A program made the position numbers and the translations under genes. A DNA stretch of 64,000 nt. It comes from Oopsacas minuta. Lineage: Eukaryota > Porifera > Hexactinellida > Lyssacinosida > Leucopsacidae. Under the pieces are notes generated by a model that had not been told where the DNA came from, made no database searches, and worked only from the letters and a program-made list of their open reading frames with translations. Numbering within the stretch: the stretch's first letter is position 1; each line of letters opens with the position of its first letter. Location of the stretch: positions 1,154,863 to 1,218,862 of the forward strand of contig JAKMXF010000299.1 in assembly GCA_024704765.1 (NCBI GenBank). The letters run 5' to 3'. Below, piece after piece: positions 47,880 through 59,230 of this stretch.

Positions 47880-50264
47880 CTACAAATGAATATCCAGAAG
47901 AAATGTATATTTATACGCTAATCAGAGTGAGGCTGTTCAAGCGCGTCTGAGTCATACAAGATCGTAACTGAGTTATTATGAGTTGAAGTTTAGAGAACGA
48001 TCTTCACCAGTACATTTTGAGATTATGCGGCACAAGTAAGTGTGCAACGTCATCTAGACTTGTCTCCATCTATCCTTTTCCTGGAAACCTTAGAGAGCAG
48101 GTACATCAAGCGATCTCTCAGCAAATTTCTTCTTGAGAAAGCGGAGAAATGCAAGAGCTCATCCGACATCATGTTTCCAAGATCTGTAGGGTATTTACAA
48201 CTAAGACTCCCTGCGCTTGAGACTACTTGATCTGCTGTTAGGATTTTGCGGTTCCTTAAAAACCAAACCTTGCAACAATGCATGTGTGTGCCTCCAGCCG
48301 CTTCACTAATTGAGCATTAACATTATCTATTATCATTAAGATTGTGCTCGTACGGAGTTTGTTGGATGGAGTCTGTGGCAATTCAGGAACTGAGCATGGC
48401 TCATCGTACAGTGATTTCTCTGGCGGACCCGCTAACCGCTTGACAGTAATGATCACATTCGCTGATTTTCTTCCCCTCAGCCTCAAATTCTTCAAGTCTT
48501 GTCCGCAGCTTGCCTATAAATTCTCTTAAGGACTCGTAGATTGCAACGTGGTATTGAGATCCGGGTAGCTTGATTGCAATACCTGACTGCTGGTGTGAAA
48601 ACGATTCAGTATTTGGTGCCACGCAACAGCAAGTATACCGGTTTCGAGATTCCTCATTTAGGATGAGAGTACAGGCTTCTTGTCGAGTGTCTGCTTTCTT
48701 TTCCAAGCCTTTAACGATTGCCTCTAATGCCTTGTTTATTTCACGCTTTTTTAAGCCTTCGTAGCATCTTACGTACCGACCAGCGGTATCTGACATTCGT
48801 TTGACCATTGGTAGGTCTTTGTCCACAAGTTGCTCTTTTAGAAGTTTCCAACGATAGGTCGAAATTCCGAAAAAATGAGTACAGTGGAAGCCATTTAATC
48901 GGGACAGCTCGGGAGTCAATGTTTTGTCCCGTTAACCGATTATAATATACTTAAGTATTCTAAACTAGTTTCCATGGTCTCAAATCATATCCAGAAATAC
49001 CTTATTACACTACTACAAAATCTTGATTATAAGAGAGTGAGCAGAGTTAATACTATTAGTTTGTAAATTGCAATTGTATCGGTGTTGTATTGTATGTTTG
49101 TAGAATATTAAAATTCCTAGTTCTATAACAAACCATGTTACAATCATTCTGAATAAATATACAATCGTTTATTTGGGATGAAATCCCAATGAAGTGAATA
49201 TAAGGGTAATATTCAGTTAATCGGGTTAAAAAATCCCGATTAACCTATTCGATGTCCCTATTATCTGGTGATTTTTCTAGGTAATAATCTGTTCCCAAAT
49301 CATTGTCCCTTTTAAGCGGATATCCCGATTATCCGAGTCACGATTAAGCAACTCCCACTGTATAACCACCGAAAAATCGAAGAATGCAACAGCCAGCTGC
49401 AGACCGACAAACCAGGTCGAGTCAACATGCAGCGTATGGTACATAATCAGCTAGCTAGCTTTGTTGTCGAATGATGGCTTGTATGCCCTGATATTTCCAA
49501 CTCCTGATGCTCGCATTATCGTGCGACTAGCCGCAGTAGTCAGTATATCAATGTCATTCGCTGCCAAGAAACTGAACCAGTTTTCCGACAGCTCCTATCC
49601 ACTAGGACCCTTCTTCTTCCTGAAGGTTAGGAATCTTTCAACAGGACCCGTTTGCAGAAGGTATCGAAGATTATATGTGAATTGATCAACATGAGAAATA
49701 TCTCGTCAACTTGACTTCCGAAAAAATTTGATCAAGTAATTATTTTCCCATTAACTGGATGAATTCGTCGCATATTGTCTTAAACATATAGGAAGTGTGA
49801 CCCAGTCCTTTACTCTGATTCATGTCCTGTTGTAGAAATGGATCGAATTTTCCCAACAGGTCCAATATACCGAAGTAATTCCCATTTCGTGGTGAACCGA
49901 TGACCTCCTCTGAGTGTCAAAATTCTAAAGCGCGCCTTAATAACAAACGAATGGTTTCTGCCACCCGCTTTAGCACAGCATGCCAATAGTCTGGATCTGC
50001 ATTGGCTTGTCTAACACGTTCTGCATCACCATTATACTCTGTGTGCTTCATTTTTAGGAATTTCTCCATAGCCACCCGGTGCACCGAACTTCTCTCCTGT
50101 CGTGCAATCTATTTACATACGTTTTCCAGTCCTTACATCACACTTTACCAAACACTGAGACATCTGCCATAGGTTTGCAGGCAAAACAGTGCACTGCGTT
50201 CTCCGATGGTGAGTAGCAGAGCCAGGCCCAAAATGTTGCTGTTTTGTAAGCTGATGAGTGTATG
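47880..50264 (-). pseudogene. hAT transposase, ZMYM1-like, frameshifted
   Basis: Blocks in minus-strand order: WLCYSPSENAVHCFACK (50.2 kb, TTF-type finger), NGNYFGILDLLGKFDPFL, AVAFFDF, then after the MITE FFGISTYRWKLLKEQL, LPMVKRMSDTAGR, TRQEACTLIL (48401-48919), and finally FSKLQLIITQLRSCMTQTRL near 47930 (dimerisation). This order matches the + strand hAT at 21762-27837. The longest open stretch is 172 codons; elsewhere stops and frameshifts abound. Confidence 0.8.
48882..49360. mobile_element. pogo-type MITE (479 bp) nested in a hAT
   Basis: Flanked by TA (48880-48881 and 49361-49362). The left end is CAGTGGAAGCCATTTAATC and the right end, read inward, CAGTGGGAGTTGCTTAATCG, with further CCCGATTA/TAATCGGG motifs inside both ends. 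It has no transposase. Removing it brings AVAFFDF and FFGISTYRW of the hAT protein back together apart from a small frameshift. Confidence 0.85.
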
Positions 50265-50950
50265 CACAGTGGGCTACTAGGGTACATTAGGCCCAAATTC
50301 TTACCTTCAATTTATACCATTTTGAATTATGAATTAGATTCTAGATATATTCAACAGGCGATATGTAAAGTATCAGATGAAACAGTTAAGTATTTCTATT
50401 TTTGTGGTCAATCAAATGTAGGACTTCATTGCTGTCTTCTATGTTTATGCATACATTATATAAATGACTGAAGCTATTTGAGTAATCTGTTGAATTTATG
50501 ATACATACTATTGTTTATTTACATGCTTTCCAAGCAAAGGGAGTGCGTTGAATTTGAATCTATCGTTGAATTTCTTCAGGAGCAAAAGAGTAATCAGATA
50601 TTACGTATACAATACTGTGAAGATTTTGTAGAAATTTCTCTCAGCCATAAGCCATCCTGTTGGCAGCAAAATTTGTTTCCACTAGTTTCCACCCTGAATT
50701 TTTGTATGTATTCTTGTCAAGTAATATAACCATTATATTAAAAGTACAAATACCGCTTCATTGCGCAATATATTAAATATTGTCAAATTCCATTCTCACA
50801 TCTAAGTTGCTATGGTACAATGTAATGTAATTACATGGTAATTTTACACCAATATAACGTAATAATTATTTATATATACTGCACATTTCGAGATAGCATA
50901 CAAGTTCATTAATTTGATAACCTATTAAACCTCTAATTATCAATTTAAAG

Positions 50951-53173
50951 ATGGCTGAAGCAATAATAGTATCTGAAAGCCCGAAAACACGTCTTGACTT
51001 GGCTATCATATTGAAGGTTCACGACTATGATATCAATCAAGCAGCAGATGAAGTGGTGGGTATACTAAATCTCGAGGAAGACAAGAGACATTCTGTATAC
51101 TCTCTAATGTCTAAAGTGCCATATAATTTCAGAAAGAGTAAGAAATCTAATGAGAGCTTAGATGGTGAGTGTGGAGTGCAAGTATTACATGGATCCCTGT
51201 TAAACCTAAGAGTACCCAATCATCCCTTTCTGTTTCAGGCTGTAATATAGAAAGCGGTGCTATATTGGTTCCAAATGTAGAGAGGAGAAAATCAATTGAT
51301 GACATTCAAGTTTGTTCAAAGAAGATAAGGCTTGTTCAGACTGGGACACTTACTTCCATCCGTCAGTTAGCACAACTTAAAATATTTCAGTTATTCACTA
51401 CGTTGTTCTCCTCTTGTATATCGTAGCTGTAGAACATATTGGTTTTAAAGGAATCGCAAATATCGCTTGGAAAATCTATAACGAAGAATCGATACCAACC
51501 CTCAGTAAATAGTTTTTACCAGAAAAATCAACATTCTTAGCGTATCAACTTAAGCTGGGGAAAGGAAAATGGAGAGATCTTAAATATTATCTCAAATCAG
51601 AAGGCCTCGTTTTGGCAACTTGGGAAAAAATTAGTGAAATTAGAAAATCAATTGTTTCAACATTCGACTGGTATCCAAATGTTTCCAATCCTATAGGGGT
51701 CTATATGTCTTACTCATCACATGTAATTTCTCTCTTTGACCGGTTGTTAAAAGAGTGTGTGCTAAATTTTCTTGCACCACACTTCTATCCATTAACACTC
51801 AAAATCAAGCATGGACTGGATGGTTCTGGATCTCATTCCTCTCCTGGGTTATTATCAGACTTGAATATAGACCGATCAAATTATATTGTCTTCATGATTT
51901 CACCCCTTCAGGTAATAGATGGATTCGGGAATGTTCTGTGGGAAATAGGCATCCTAACTCCTGTTTTTCCAACCAACCAGTAGCACTTATTTGCCAAAAG
52001 GAGACCATTGACACTGTGATAGAATTGAGCAAGTTACTAAACCCTGAAATTGTTTCATTAAATGAGAATGGTTTTGGTCACCTAAATGGTCATGTTAAAG
52101 TAGAAGTCAAGGCTTCAATGTTTGACGGAAAAACCTTAGCAACAATGACAGGTAAAGGAGGAGTGCCATGTATTGCCTGCAAAGCAACCCGAAGTGATAT
52201 CAATAACATTACGAAGTTGTTTGCTGGTTTCCTTTAGATTGTTCGATAGATGATATCAAAGAGACAGCCCGTCAGTTAACCTCTGATAGAAAAGAGCTGA
52301 TGAGCTACAATACAAAGCAACGGTGTGGGATTACACACGAACTTGCAAGTGGCATTGATGTACTTCCTGCAGCACCTTTACATTCTTACCTAAGGATTTT
52401 AGATTGGTTTGTGAACTTTATCTACCGAATTGCAGCAGGAAGGTCCAAGTGGACTGAAGATCAAATGGTGCGAGATTATCGAGGTTTAGTATGCAAGCGT
52501 ATCCATGAGCTTACGAACTTATTATTCGACCAACCAGGGGGAAGTGGGAACACAAGCACTGGTAACATGGCAAGAACATTTTTTTTCATATAAAAAACCC
52601 TGTTTTAGGATCGCTTTATCGTTTGTACCAATGTTCATAGAGATGCTCCGAAAAAGATTCACAGGAATCTATCTGCATTGCTCAGAGTTGCTAATAGTAA
52701 TGAAATTCTCGATGTAGATAGATTTCGTGTGTTAAGTCAAGAAACCTACATACTAATCTTACAAACCTTTCCCTGGGTATCTATTAGCAATACACTCCAC
52801 AAATTCTTGGCTCATGCCCATCAGTTTATTGAGAGAAATGACAGGATAGGATTGTGTAGTCATTCTGAAGAAGGGTTAGAACAAGGACATAAGTTGATCT
52901 GAGAGTTCTCAACACATTTTGAGCAGGAAATCAGAATTTCTAAGTGGGTTAAGTGATGTTGCAATGAGGCTGTACATCTATGGTTGTCCAATTCTGAATG
53001 AAAAATTCAGAAGGATCATCATTTGTTCCACCTGTGGTCAAGTAGGCCATCAAAAGAATTGTCTAAAAAACACGCCAAGTGAAAATGTTACAAATAATAT
53101 TGATAATGAAGATTCTCTCCTTCAAAATTCCATAGATGAACTCTTCTTGCATTTAACATTAATTCATCAATAA
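50951..53173 (+). pseudogene. RAG1-like transposase, copy 2, frameshifted, with C-terminal zinc knuckle
   Basis: Homologous to copy 1 over its length: KTRLDLAIILKVHDYDI (50951-51250), LKIKHGLDGSGSHSS, SMFDGKTLATMTGKGG and CIACKATRSD (zinc Cys pair), RCGITHELASGIDVLPAAPL, TSTGNMARTFF, NTLHKFLAHAHQFIER (zinc His pair), and SEEGLEQGHK (Glu). At the RAG1 D600 position the sequence is IKHG, so the first Asp is His. It ends with ICSTCGQVGHQKNC, a C-x2-C-x3-GH-x3-C knuckle like the C-terminal motif I recall from invertebrate RAG1-like proteins. About six frame changes and stops make it inactive. Confidence 0.85.
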
Positions 53174-53424
53174 GATATTCGTATGTTAGTTATTCTTCAG
53201 TTACCATAGCCATAATATATTCATATTCTATTTCTTTTAATAAATCTCAGTTTAGTGTATATCTAGATTTCTGTATTACTGTATATGGTAATTAAGATTA
53301 CGTCATATATTGAAAACCTGATGTGATACAACAAATTGAAATCAACAAAAGGCTGCAATAGTCGACTTACTATACAGTAATAATGTATTTATTAGCCTAT
53401 TTCTAAAATTTGAACGCGTAAGAC

Positions 53425-53460
53425 CCTAATACTAGTAATTCGCAATAATAGCCCACTGTA
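53425..53460 (-). repeat. 3' terminal inverted repeat of RAG1-like copy 2
   Basis: Read inward: TACAGTG, a 23-nt spacer, then ATTAGG. It pairs with the 5' end at 50265-50291 (CACAGTG, 14-nt spacer, ATTAGG). The first base of the heptamer is T instead of C. Confidence 0.8.
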
Positions 53461-56134
53461 CTGAAATAGTATATTATGATACACGATCGACGGGTTCTCT
53501 CATTGGAGAAATATGAAAATTTGTGGAATTTTTGACTGCATATCTGCACCAACATGGACCTAATATCACCATATCGCAAGAAAATTGACTATTATTTTTA
53601 GTAATCGGAAGCTGTTTCTGAGATGAAATATAGAAAATTTTTACAATCCAACTATGTTTTCTGCTGTTCGGATCACCGGTGTGTCGGATATTCGAGTTAC
53701 GCCAATCCGGAGTCTACTTTATTTTTATCAGAATAGATGATATGTTTTCTTGGTAATATGTAAGAAATAAAACGAAATTGAGGGAGCAGAGAGGTCGATC
53801 CAGAAAAACACTGTTTAAAGGAAAGTATAATTTAAAAGGTCGATATGTATCGAAATACACTCAGCTCGAGAGCGGCGTCGAACGAGGGGCCACTCGATTG
53901 GTGAAAATATAATTTGAGAAGTGAATGTTGTTACATTCCTAAACATAAACACATTTCCTACGTGCTATGGGAAATTCCCAAGTTTGATCAAGCGACTCAT
54001 CAAACTCCTGGAAATTTGGCCCTAAGTACGTATCTGGTAGGTAACAGATGATTCGATGAGGTTTGATATGGATAGTAGTTTATAAGCTGTTTACAAAATA
54101 TCTCTCGAGGTATTCGGGTGTACAGTATGGTGATGAACATTTTCAATATCCTTGATAAACAGCAAAATATTCCAAATTTCTGACATCATAAGTCACTATT
54201 GTTCTGAATATTTACAGAAGTAAGGACATATTAGCAGATTGCACTACACTAATAATCCGACAAATTGGTAGATGGTGGTGAAAGGGCTTGTTAACTTTTC
54301 TTGGAATTCCTCCAATAGGAGTATTATACTTCAATGTGGAACAATAAGACACGAAGGTATTTGTGGATGGGATATCATTATATACAAGATTCACAACACA
54401 GTAAGCTCAGTCTTGCGGACAAAGATTAGCTGGAGGACTACCTGATTAAAGAACTATATTTATGTTATATATAATGTATATACTTTAAAGGTTTATAGAG
54501 AGTTAGATAACCGTTGGATAACTCAAATATACTTTACCAGAGTATTTTGCGCTACCCATTTTCTGGAGAGCGCTCTCGCTCCTTGCTCCCCCTGAAAAAG
54601 GAACTGCGCTCCCACCTAAGCTCCTTACTCAGGAAAGGAGTGCACTCAGGCTCCCACTCAGGAAAAAATGGAGTCACTCTCTCACGCTCCTTTTCATTCT
54701 TTCAGATGTACATTAGATTTGCATTTTAAGTAATCAGGATTGAATATTTAACCATTATATAACCGAGAAATTACGAAATGTGCAACGTCCAACCTCTTTA
54801 ATCAATTAGGATTATGCATAAGTTCCTCAGCATCTCCTTTTTTGTCAAGAATATGGAATTTATGCAAAAAAGAATAACGATTAATTTGTAAATTGTTTGC
54901 AATTGTTATGAGTACGCTCCTTTGATGATTTTTACTTTACTAATCACCCAGACTATATATTTCGGTCATCTTTACGGAGTTGCTAATCGGACCTTTTAAT
55001 GTCCCTGAACAAATTATTTTGGACTCATCGAGAACAATCTTCCTCTTATAAATTAGATCATCGAAATATCATAAACCTCTCCCGAAGATATGTTCAGGTA
55101 GTTTGACTAATCATGCATTACCACATAATATGTACTTTCATCCGTCCTCAATTTTCGCTCACACGCTACGCTCCCTCAAATCAATGTTACCATGTAAACT
55201 CGCACATAGTAATATAGACACTGTTTAAGATGGTGCATTCAGGGGCGAGTTCAGCCTTCGTTTTTTGGGGGGGCTTTAGCCCCAGGCCTTGACATATAGG
55301 TCAGCGACGAAAACTGATTTTAAGATATGAGTTAACAATTGTTAACGATTATGTTACTCAAGCCTGCAACCAGTCGCTGAAGAGGATTCTTATCTAAGTA
55401 TGATTATAATTATGTAGTCTATCTATCGGACTCCGAAAATAAGGTTAGAATCATAAATGAGATTGAATCTCAACAAAATACCTATATATTGTTGTATTAC
55501 TTGTCACAAAATGTGCAAGATGATGCCAGCTATTTAAACAATCGCCTTAGCTGCAATCTGGTCTTCTAGTTTAGGTACAATTACACTAATGTACCTCTTT
55601 TTGGTGGTAACACATAGAAATAAATTATAATAAAATGCCGCCCGCCAGCATGTATAGATATGCATCGTCATATTTCGTTCATTATTGTCTAAGTGAACTA
55701 ATTATAATTATTTAATAAATATCTTAAATCGTTAATAAATTGAACAATATGATTGTGTTTACTTTATAGTTCAAGAACATTGAACAGTTAAGTGCTTTGA
55801 ATACAAAATTGCATAATATGCACATTACGTATGCATTTTGTGAGAATAATTTGCAAGATGGAAGAATCAACTGCCATAAGCATGAATAACTTCAATATCG
55901 AATATATACACTCCTATGGTCATTTCTCATGTATTTATTAGCAATATTTTAGTATAATGTCTAATACAATTTCTCCATAGGATTTGGCATAGTAAGGAAA
56001 TCTTTGTAACTTAGTCGGTTTTTATCCGATTTTGGTGTACTTGGTACATTAGTGTAATTGTACCCTAGTGTGTTTATTGGATACTATTTAGATATTTCCT
56101 TTCTTATATTTAGTTTTATCAATTATATTTATCA
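53461..56134. other. Region between RAG1-like copy 2 and EFL1, no gene
   Basis: It contains a pogo-like terminal fragment near 53680-53715 (inverted GTTACGCCAATCCGGAGTCT), a purine/pyrimidine-patterned stretch of GCTCC/GGAGC words at 54555-54690, and a hAT-like end at 55240 (CAGGGGCGAGTTCAG with GGGGGGGCTTTAGCCCC). No coding frame is convincing. The last 200 bp before the EFL1 ATG would hold its promoter; I see no distinctive element there beyond AT richness. Confidence 0.5.
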
Positions 56135-59100
56135 ATGGCTAATCTAAATTTTGATTATGAATATCATATGAGAGATACTAAGTTTTTGCGAAATGTATGT
56201 ATTTTAGCACACGTGGATCATGGAAAAACTACTTTTTCTGATTCACTCATCGCCAGTAATGGAATAATTTCTTCGCGGGACGTTGGCAAGGTACACTACC
56301 TTGATTTCCGTGAAGATGAGCAAGCAAAGCAAATTACTATGAAGAGTAGTTGCATAACATTATTATACTCGTCTCCTGATTTTCAGGATGAAGGCAAATG
56401 TTTTCTTATTAACTTAATTGATTCACCTGGCCATGTGGATTTTTCAGCGGAAGTTAAAACTGCGGTGGAGATCTCAGATGGTGCATTTCTTATTATTGAT
56501 GTAGTAGAGGGAATTTGTGCTCAAACCAGATCTGTAATGAAGCAAATATATCTGGAACAACTTTGTGCTTGCCTAGTAATCAATAAAATTGACAAGCTAA
56601 TTGTGAAATTGAAGTTAACTCCATTAGAGGCTTATTATCATATTTATCATTTAGTCGAACAAATCAATGCCTTGATGGCAGGTTTTATCACCTTTCATGA
56701 ATTTGAATCAGGAAAGGGTGACAAATCAGATGATTGCCATAAATTCTTTTTTTCTCCTATTAAAGGTAATGTAATTTTTGCATCTTCACTTGACGGTTGG
56801 GGCTTTAGCTTGGAATACTTCGCCCAATTCTTCGCTGACAAACTGGGCTATAGCAAAAAGATATTGGCTAAAACACTTTGGGGAGATTTTTACATTAGTA
56901 ACAAAGTTAAGCGTGTACTCCCTAATGCACAAGCTAAAGGTAAATGGCCACTCTTCGCCACTCTGATACTAGATACGATATGGTCTATCTATCAAATTGC
57001 CTTTCTTGAAAAAGATATATCTCGAGTTGATATTCTTGTTAGAAAACTAGGGCTTGTAGTACATTCAAGGGACCGAAAAACCTCAAATTTTAATAAGCGT
57101 TTACTGCAATCAATATTGACACAATGGTTACCGCTTTCAAAGGTAGCTCTAAACTTGGCCGTTTATCAAATGCCGGGGCCTCAAAATTTGTGTACCAAGA
57201 GGATTGAACGTTTATTAACTAATTTTCATTATCCAAGTTTTTCTAGCCTACCTATTGAAGTCCAATCACTAAAAGCTCATTTGCTAGCTTGTAGTCCGGA
57301 TAGTGATGTTCCTCAAATTGCTTACATCTCAAAAATGATGTATTTTTCATCTGGAAATACTTCTCCCTTGAATTTTACATCTAAAGATACATTCATTAAT
57401 AAGAGTGATGCTTTAATTACGAAAATAAATATTGGATCTGCTAAACCTGCTCATCACAGCACCAAAGATTATCTTGTTGATGTTCTTTCGGTCTCAAATC
57501 ATCTCATTGCAATTACTCGAGTTTTTAGTGGTACATTGTACAAGGGGCAGTATCTATATGTACTTCATCCTCATTACGATCCAGGAGACATAATCCTTGA
57601 TTCAAGTTCATATATAATACAGGATGAAATTAATAATGCTAAAGAGCTTCCTCCAAATGTTTCCACATTTCAAATTTTAAAGTTGTATATTTTGCTTGGT
57701 GGAGAACTAATTGAGGTCGAGTCTGTTCCTGCTGGGAATGTTTGCGGTGTTTCTGGTTTAGATAACATATTATTGAGGAATGGCACATTATCAAATACAT
57801 TATATTGTATTCCATTTACTCCAATATTTTATAATACTACCCCAATTTTGAAGGTTGCCTTAGAACCTGTAAGAATAACAGACCTTGATGCCCTGATAAA
57901 TGGCATAAATTTACTTGCTCAAGCTGATCCATGTGTTCAAACAGCAATAGAAGATTCTGGTGAACATGTAATTTATTGCGCCGGCGAAGTACATTTGCAG
58001 AAATGTATTGAAGATTTATCCAAGTATTTCGCCATTGGGATTGATTTTGATGTATCTGCACCTATTATTCCTTATCGAGAAACTATTGTCTCAAATATGG
58101 TTAATTATATTGAACCTATGGCCAAACTATCCAAAATGAAAAATTTAACAATCAATATTTCAGATAACATTTATAGTAACTGCACTCCTAACAAGCAATT
58201 TGAAATTGCACTGAGAGTATGCCCAATACCTTCTGCTATTGTTAGATTTTTGGATGCAAATACGAGATTATTGAAATTAATTAATTCTCTAAATACTCAA
58301 CGAGAAAATGCTCCATTTCACATGAATAATAATATTTATCAAGAATTGACAAATTTTAAATCTACATTGAATGAAATCTTCTTTTCTTCAGGTAATGAAT
58401 GGATCAATGCAGCAGATAAAATCTTGAGTTTTGGACCTAAGATGATTGGTCCGAATATTTTGTTGACCAATGTACCAGAAGATTCTAAAATTTCTATTTG
58501 GCCAAGTATCCGTGGCAATTATGAACACATACCTCTGTCTTTTGATTCAAGCATTATCCAAGGTTTTCAACTCGCAACATTACAAGGCCCACTTTGTCAT
58601 GAACCTCTTGTTGGTGTTTGCGTCATCATTGAAAGCTACAAATTCATTGGAAATAATAATTCAAGTTTTATGTCTCGTGAGGAAATTCTCCCTAAATCAG
58701 AATTAAATATTCCTCACCCTAGTAAATCAATCTATGGCCCTTTTTCTGGACAAATCATATCCACTGTGATTAAAACATGCAAGCAAGCGCTAGCTTCTCA
58801 ACCTGTTAGGTTAATGCTTGCAATGTTTTCTTGCTCTATTCAATGTTCTAATGATGTTCTCGGGAGTGTTATGGCAGTTATTAACCGTAGAGGCGGAAAA
58901 TGCTTTGATCAGAGTGTTCAAGTTGGCACGAATTTATTCTCAATTGAAACGTATATTCCTGTTGCCGAAAGTTTAGGTTTCTCAGATGAAATACGTAAAA
59001 AGACAAGTGGATTAGCTATTCCACAATTAGTATTTAGTCATTGGGAAGTATTGAATGACGACCCATTCTGGATTCCTACTACAGAGGAAGAATTACTTCA

Positions 59101-59230
59101 TTTTGGAGAAAAAGCCGATTCTGAGAATATCGCCAAAAAATATGTAGATAGCATTCGAAGAAGGAAAGGCCTGTTAGTAAAAACTAACATAGTTGAATCG
59201 GCTGAAAAGCAAAGGACAGTTAAAAAGTAG
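56135..59230 (+). CDS. EFL1: Elongation factor-like GTPase 1 (EFL1/RIA1), 1031 aa, uninterrupted
   Basis: EFL1 is the cytoplasmic EF-2-like GTPase that, with SBDS, releases eIF6 from late pre-60S subunits. GTPase motifs: AHVDHGKT (residues 25-32), switch I ITMKSS (67-72), DSPGH (96-100) and NKID (150-153). EFL1-specific features follow: FASSLDGWGFSLEYFA and KTLWGDFYISNKVKR after the G domain, a shortened insertion before domain II (AITRVFSGTLYKGQ), AGEVHLQKCIEDL, and the C-terminal TTEEELLHFGEKADSEN then RRRKGL. These separate it from EF-2, which also has a diphthamide loop that is absent here. Human EFL1 is about 1120 aa, and the deficit is mainly the variable insertion. The ATG gives the usual short N-terminus before LRNVCILAHVDHGKT. 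It has no introns, in contrast to WDR3. Confidence 0.95.
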   Translation: MANLNFDYEYHMRDTKFLRNVCILAHVDHGKTTFSDSLIASNGIISSRDVGKVHYLDFREDEQAKQITMKSSCITLLYSSPDFQDEGKCFLINLIDSPGHVDFSAEVKTAVEISDGAFLIIDVVEGICAQTRSVMKQIYLEQLCACLVINKIDKLIVKLKLTPLEAYYHIYHLVEQINALMAGFITFHEFESGKGDKSDDCHKFFFSPIKGNVIFASSLDGWGFSLEYFAQFFADKLGYSKKILAKTLWGDFYISNKVKRVLPNAQAKGKWPLFATLILDTIWSIYQIAFLEKDISRVDILVRKLGLVVHSRDRKTSNFNKRLLQSILTQWLPLSKVALNLAVYQMPGPQNLCTKRIERLLTNFHYPSFSSLPIEVQSLKAHLLACSPDSDVPQIAYISKMMYFSSGNTSPLNFTSKDTFINKSDALITKINIGSAKPAHHSTKDYLVDVLSVSNHLIAITRVFSGTLYKGQYLYVLHPHYDPGDIILDSSSYIIQDEINNAKELPPNVSTFQILKLYILLGGELIEVESVPAGNVCGVSGLDNILLRNGTLSNTLYCIPFTPIFYNTTPILKVALEPVRITDLDALINGINLLAQADPCVQTAIEDSGEHVIYCAGEVHLQKCIEDLSKYFAIGIDFDVSAPIIPYRETIVSNMVNYIEPMAKLSKMKNLTINISDNIYSNCTPNKQFEIALRVCPIPSAIVRFLDANTRLLKLINSLNTQRENAPFHMNNNIYQELTNFKSTLNEIFFSSGNEWINAADKILSFGPKMIGPNILLTNVPEDSKISIWPSIRGNYEHIPLSFDSSIIQGFQLATLQGPLCHEPLVGVCVIIESYKFIGNNNSSFMSREEILPKSELNIPHPSKSIYGPFSGQIISTVIKTCKQALASQPVRLMLAMFSCSIQCSNDVLGSVMAVINRRGGKCFDQSVQVGTNLFSIETYIPVAESLGFSDEIRKKTSGLAIPQLVFSHWEVLNDDPFWIPTTEEELLHFGEKADSENIAKKYVDSIRRRKGLLVKTNIVESAEKQRTVKK

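Larger units (their letters stand above)
47800..50264 (-). mobile_element. hAT transposon (ZMYM1-like), partial, with nested pogo MITE
   Basis: A minus-strand hAT with recognisable coding blocks from 50264 down to about 47880. The MITE at 48882-49360 splits it, and RAG1-like copy 2 begins directly at its 5' edge (50265). Neither hAT terminus was recognised. The 3' limit is estimated from the C-terminal block. Confidence 0.7.
50265..53460 (+). mobile_element. Transib/RAG1-superfamily transposon, copy 2 (decayed)
   Basis: A 3196-bp element. The 5' end is CACAGTGGGCTA and the 3' end, read inward, TACAGTGGGCTA. Both termini carry ATTAGG, 14 nt after the heptamer at the 5' end and 23 nt at the 3' end, as in copy 1. 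Flanking pentamers (GTATG and CTGAA) do not match, so the duplication has been lost or one flank was rearranged. Coding content and length parallel copy 1. Confidence 0.85.

Noticed and set aside
50260-53465. Target duplication for RAG1-like copy 2
   Set aside because: Pentamers GTATG and CTGAA differ completely, and shifting the ends by one or two bases does not help.
50251-53520. Insertion of RAG1-like copy 2 into the minus-strand hAT
   Set aside because: hAT coding sequence does run up to 50264, but no convincing N-terminal hAT sequence was found beyond 53460 and no duplication supports it.
53680-53715. Complete pogo element upstream of EFL1
   Set aside because: Only one terminus-like word is present, with no opposite end, TA pair or transposase.
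57837-58061. Minus-strand open frame inside EFL1
   Set aside because: It is antisense to a strongly conserved part of EFL1 and resembles no protein; similar frames occur antisense to WDR3 and to the RAG1-like gene.
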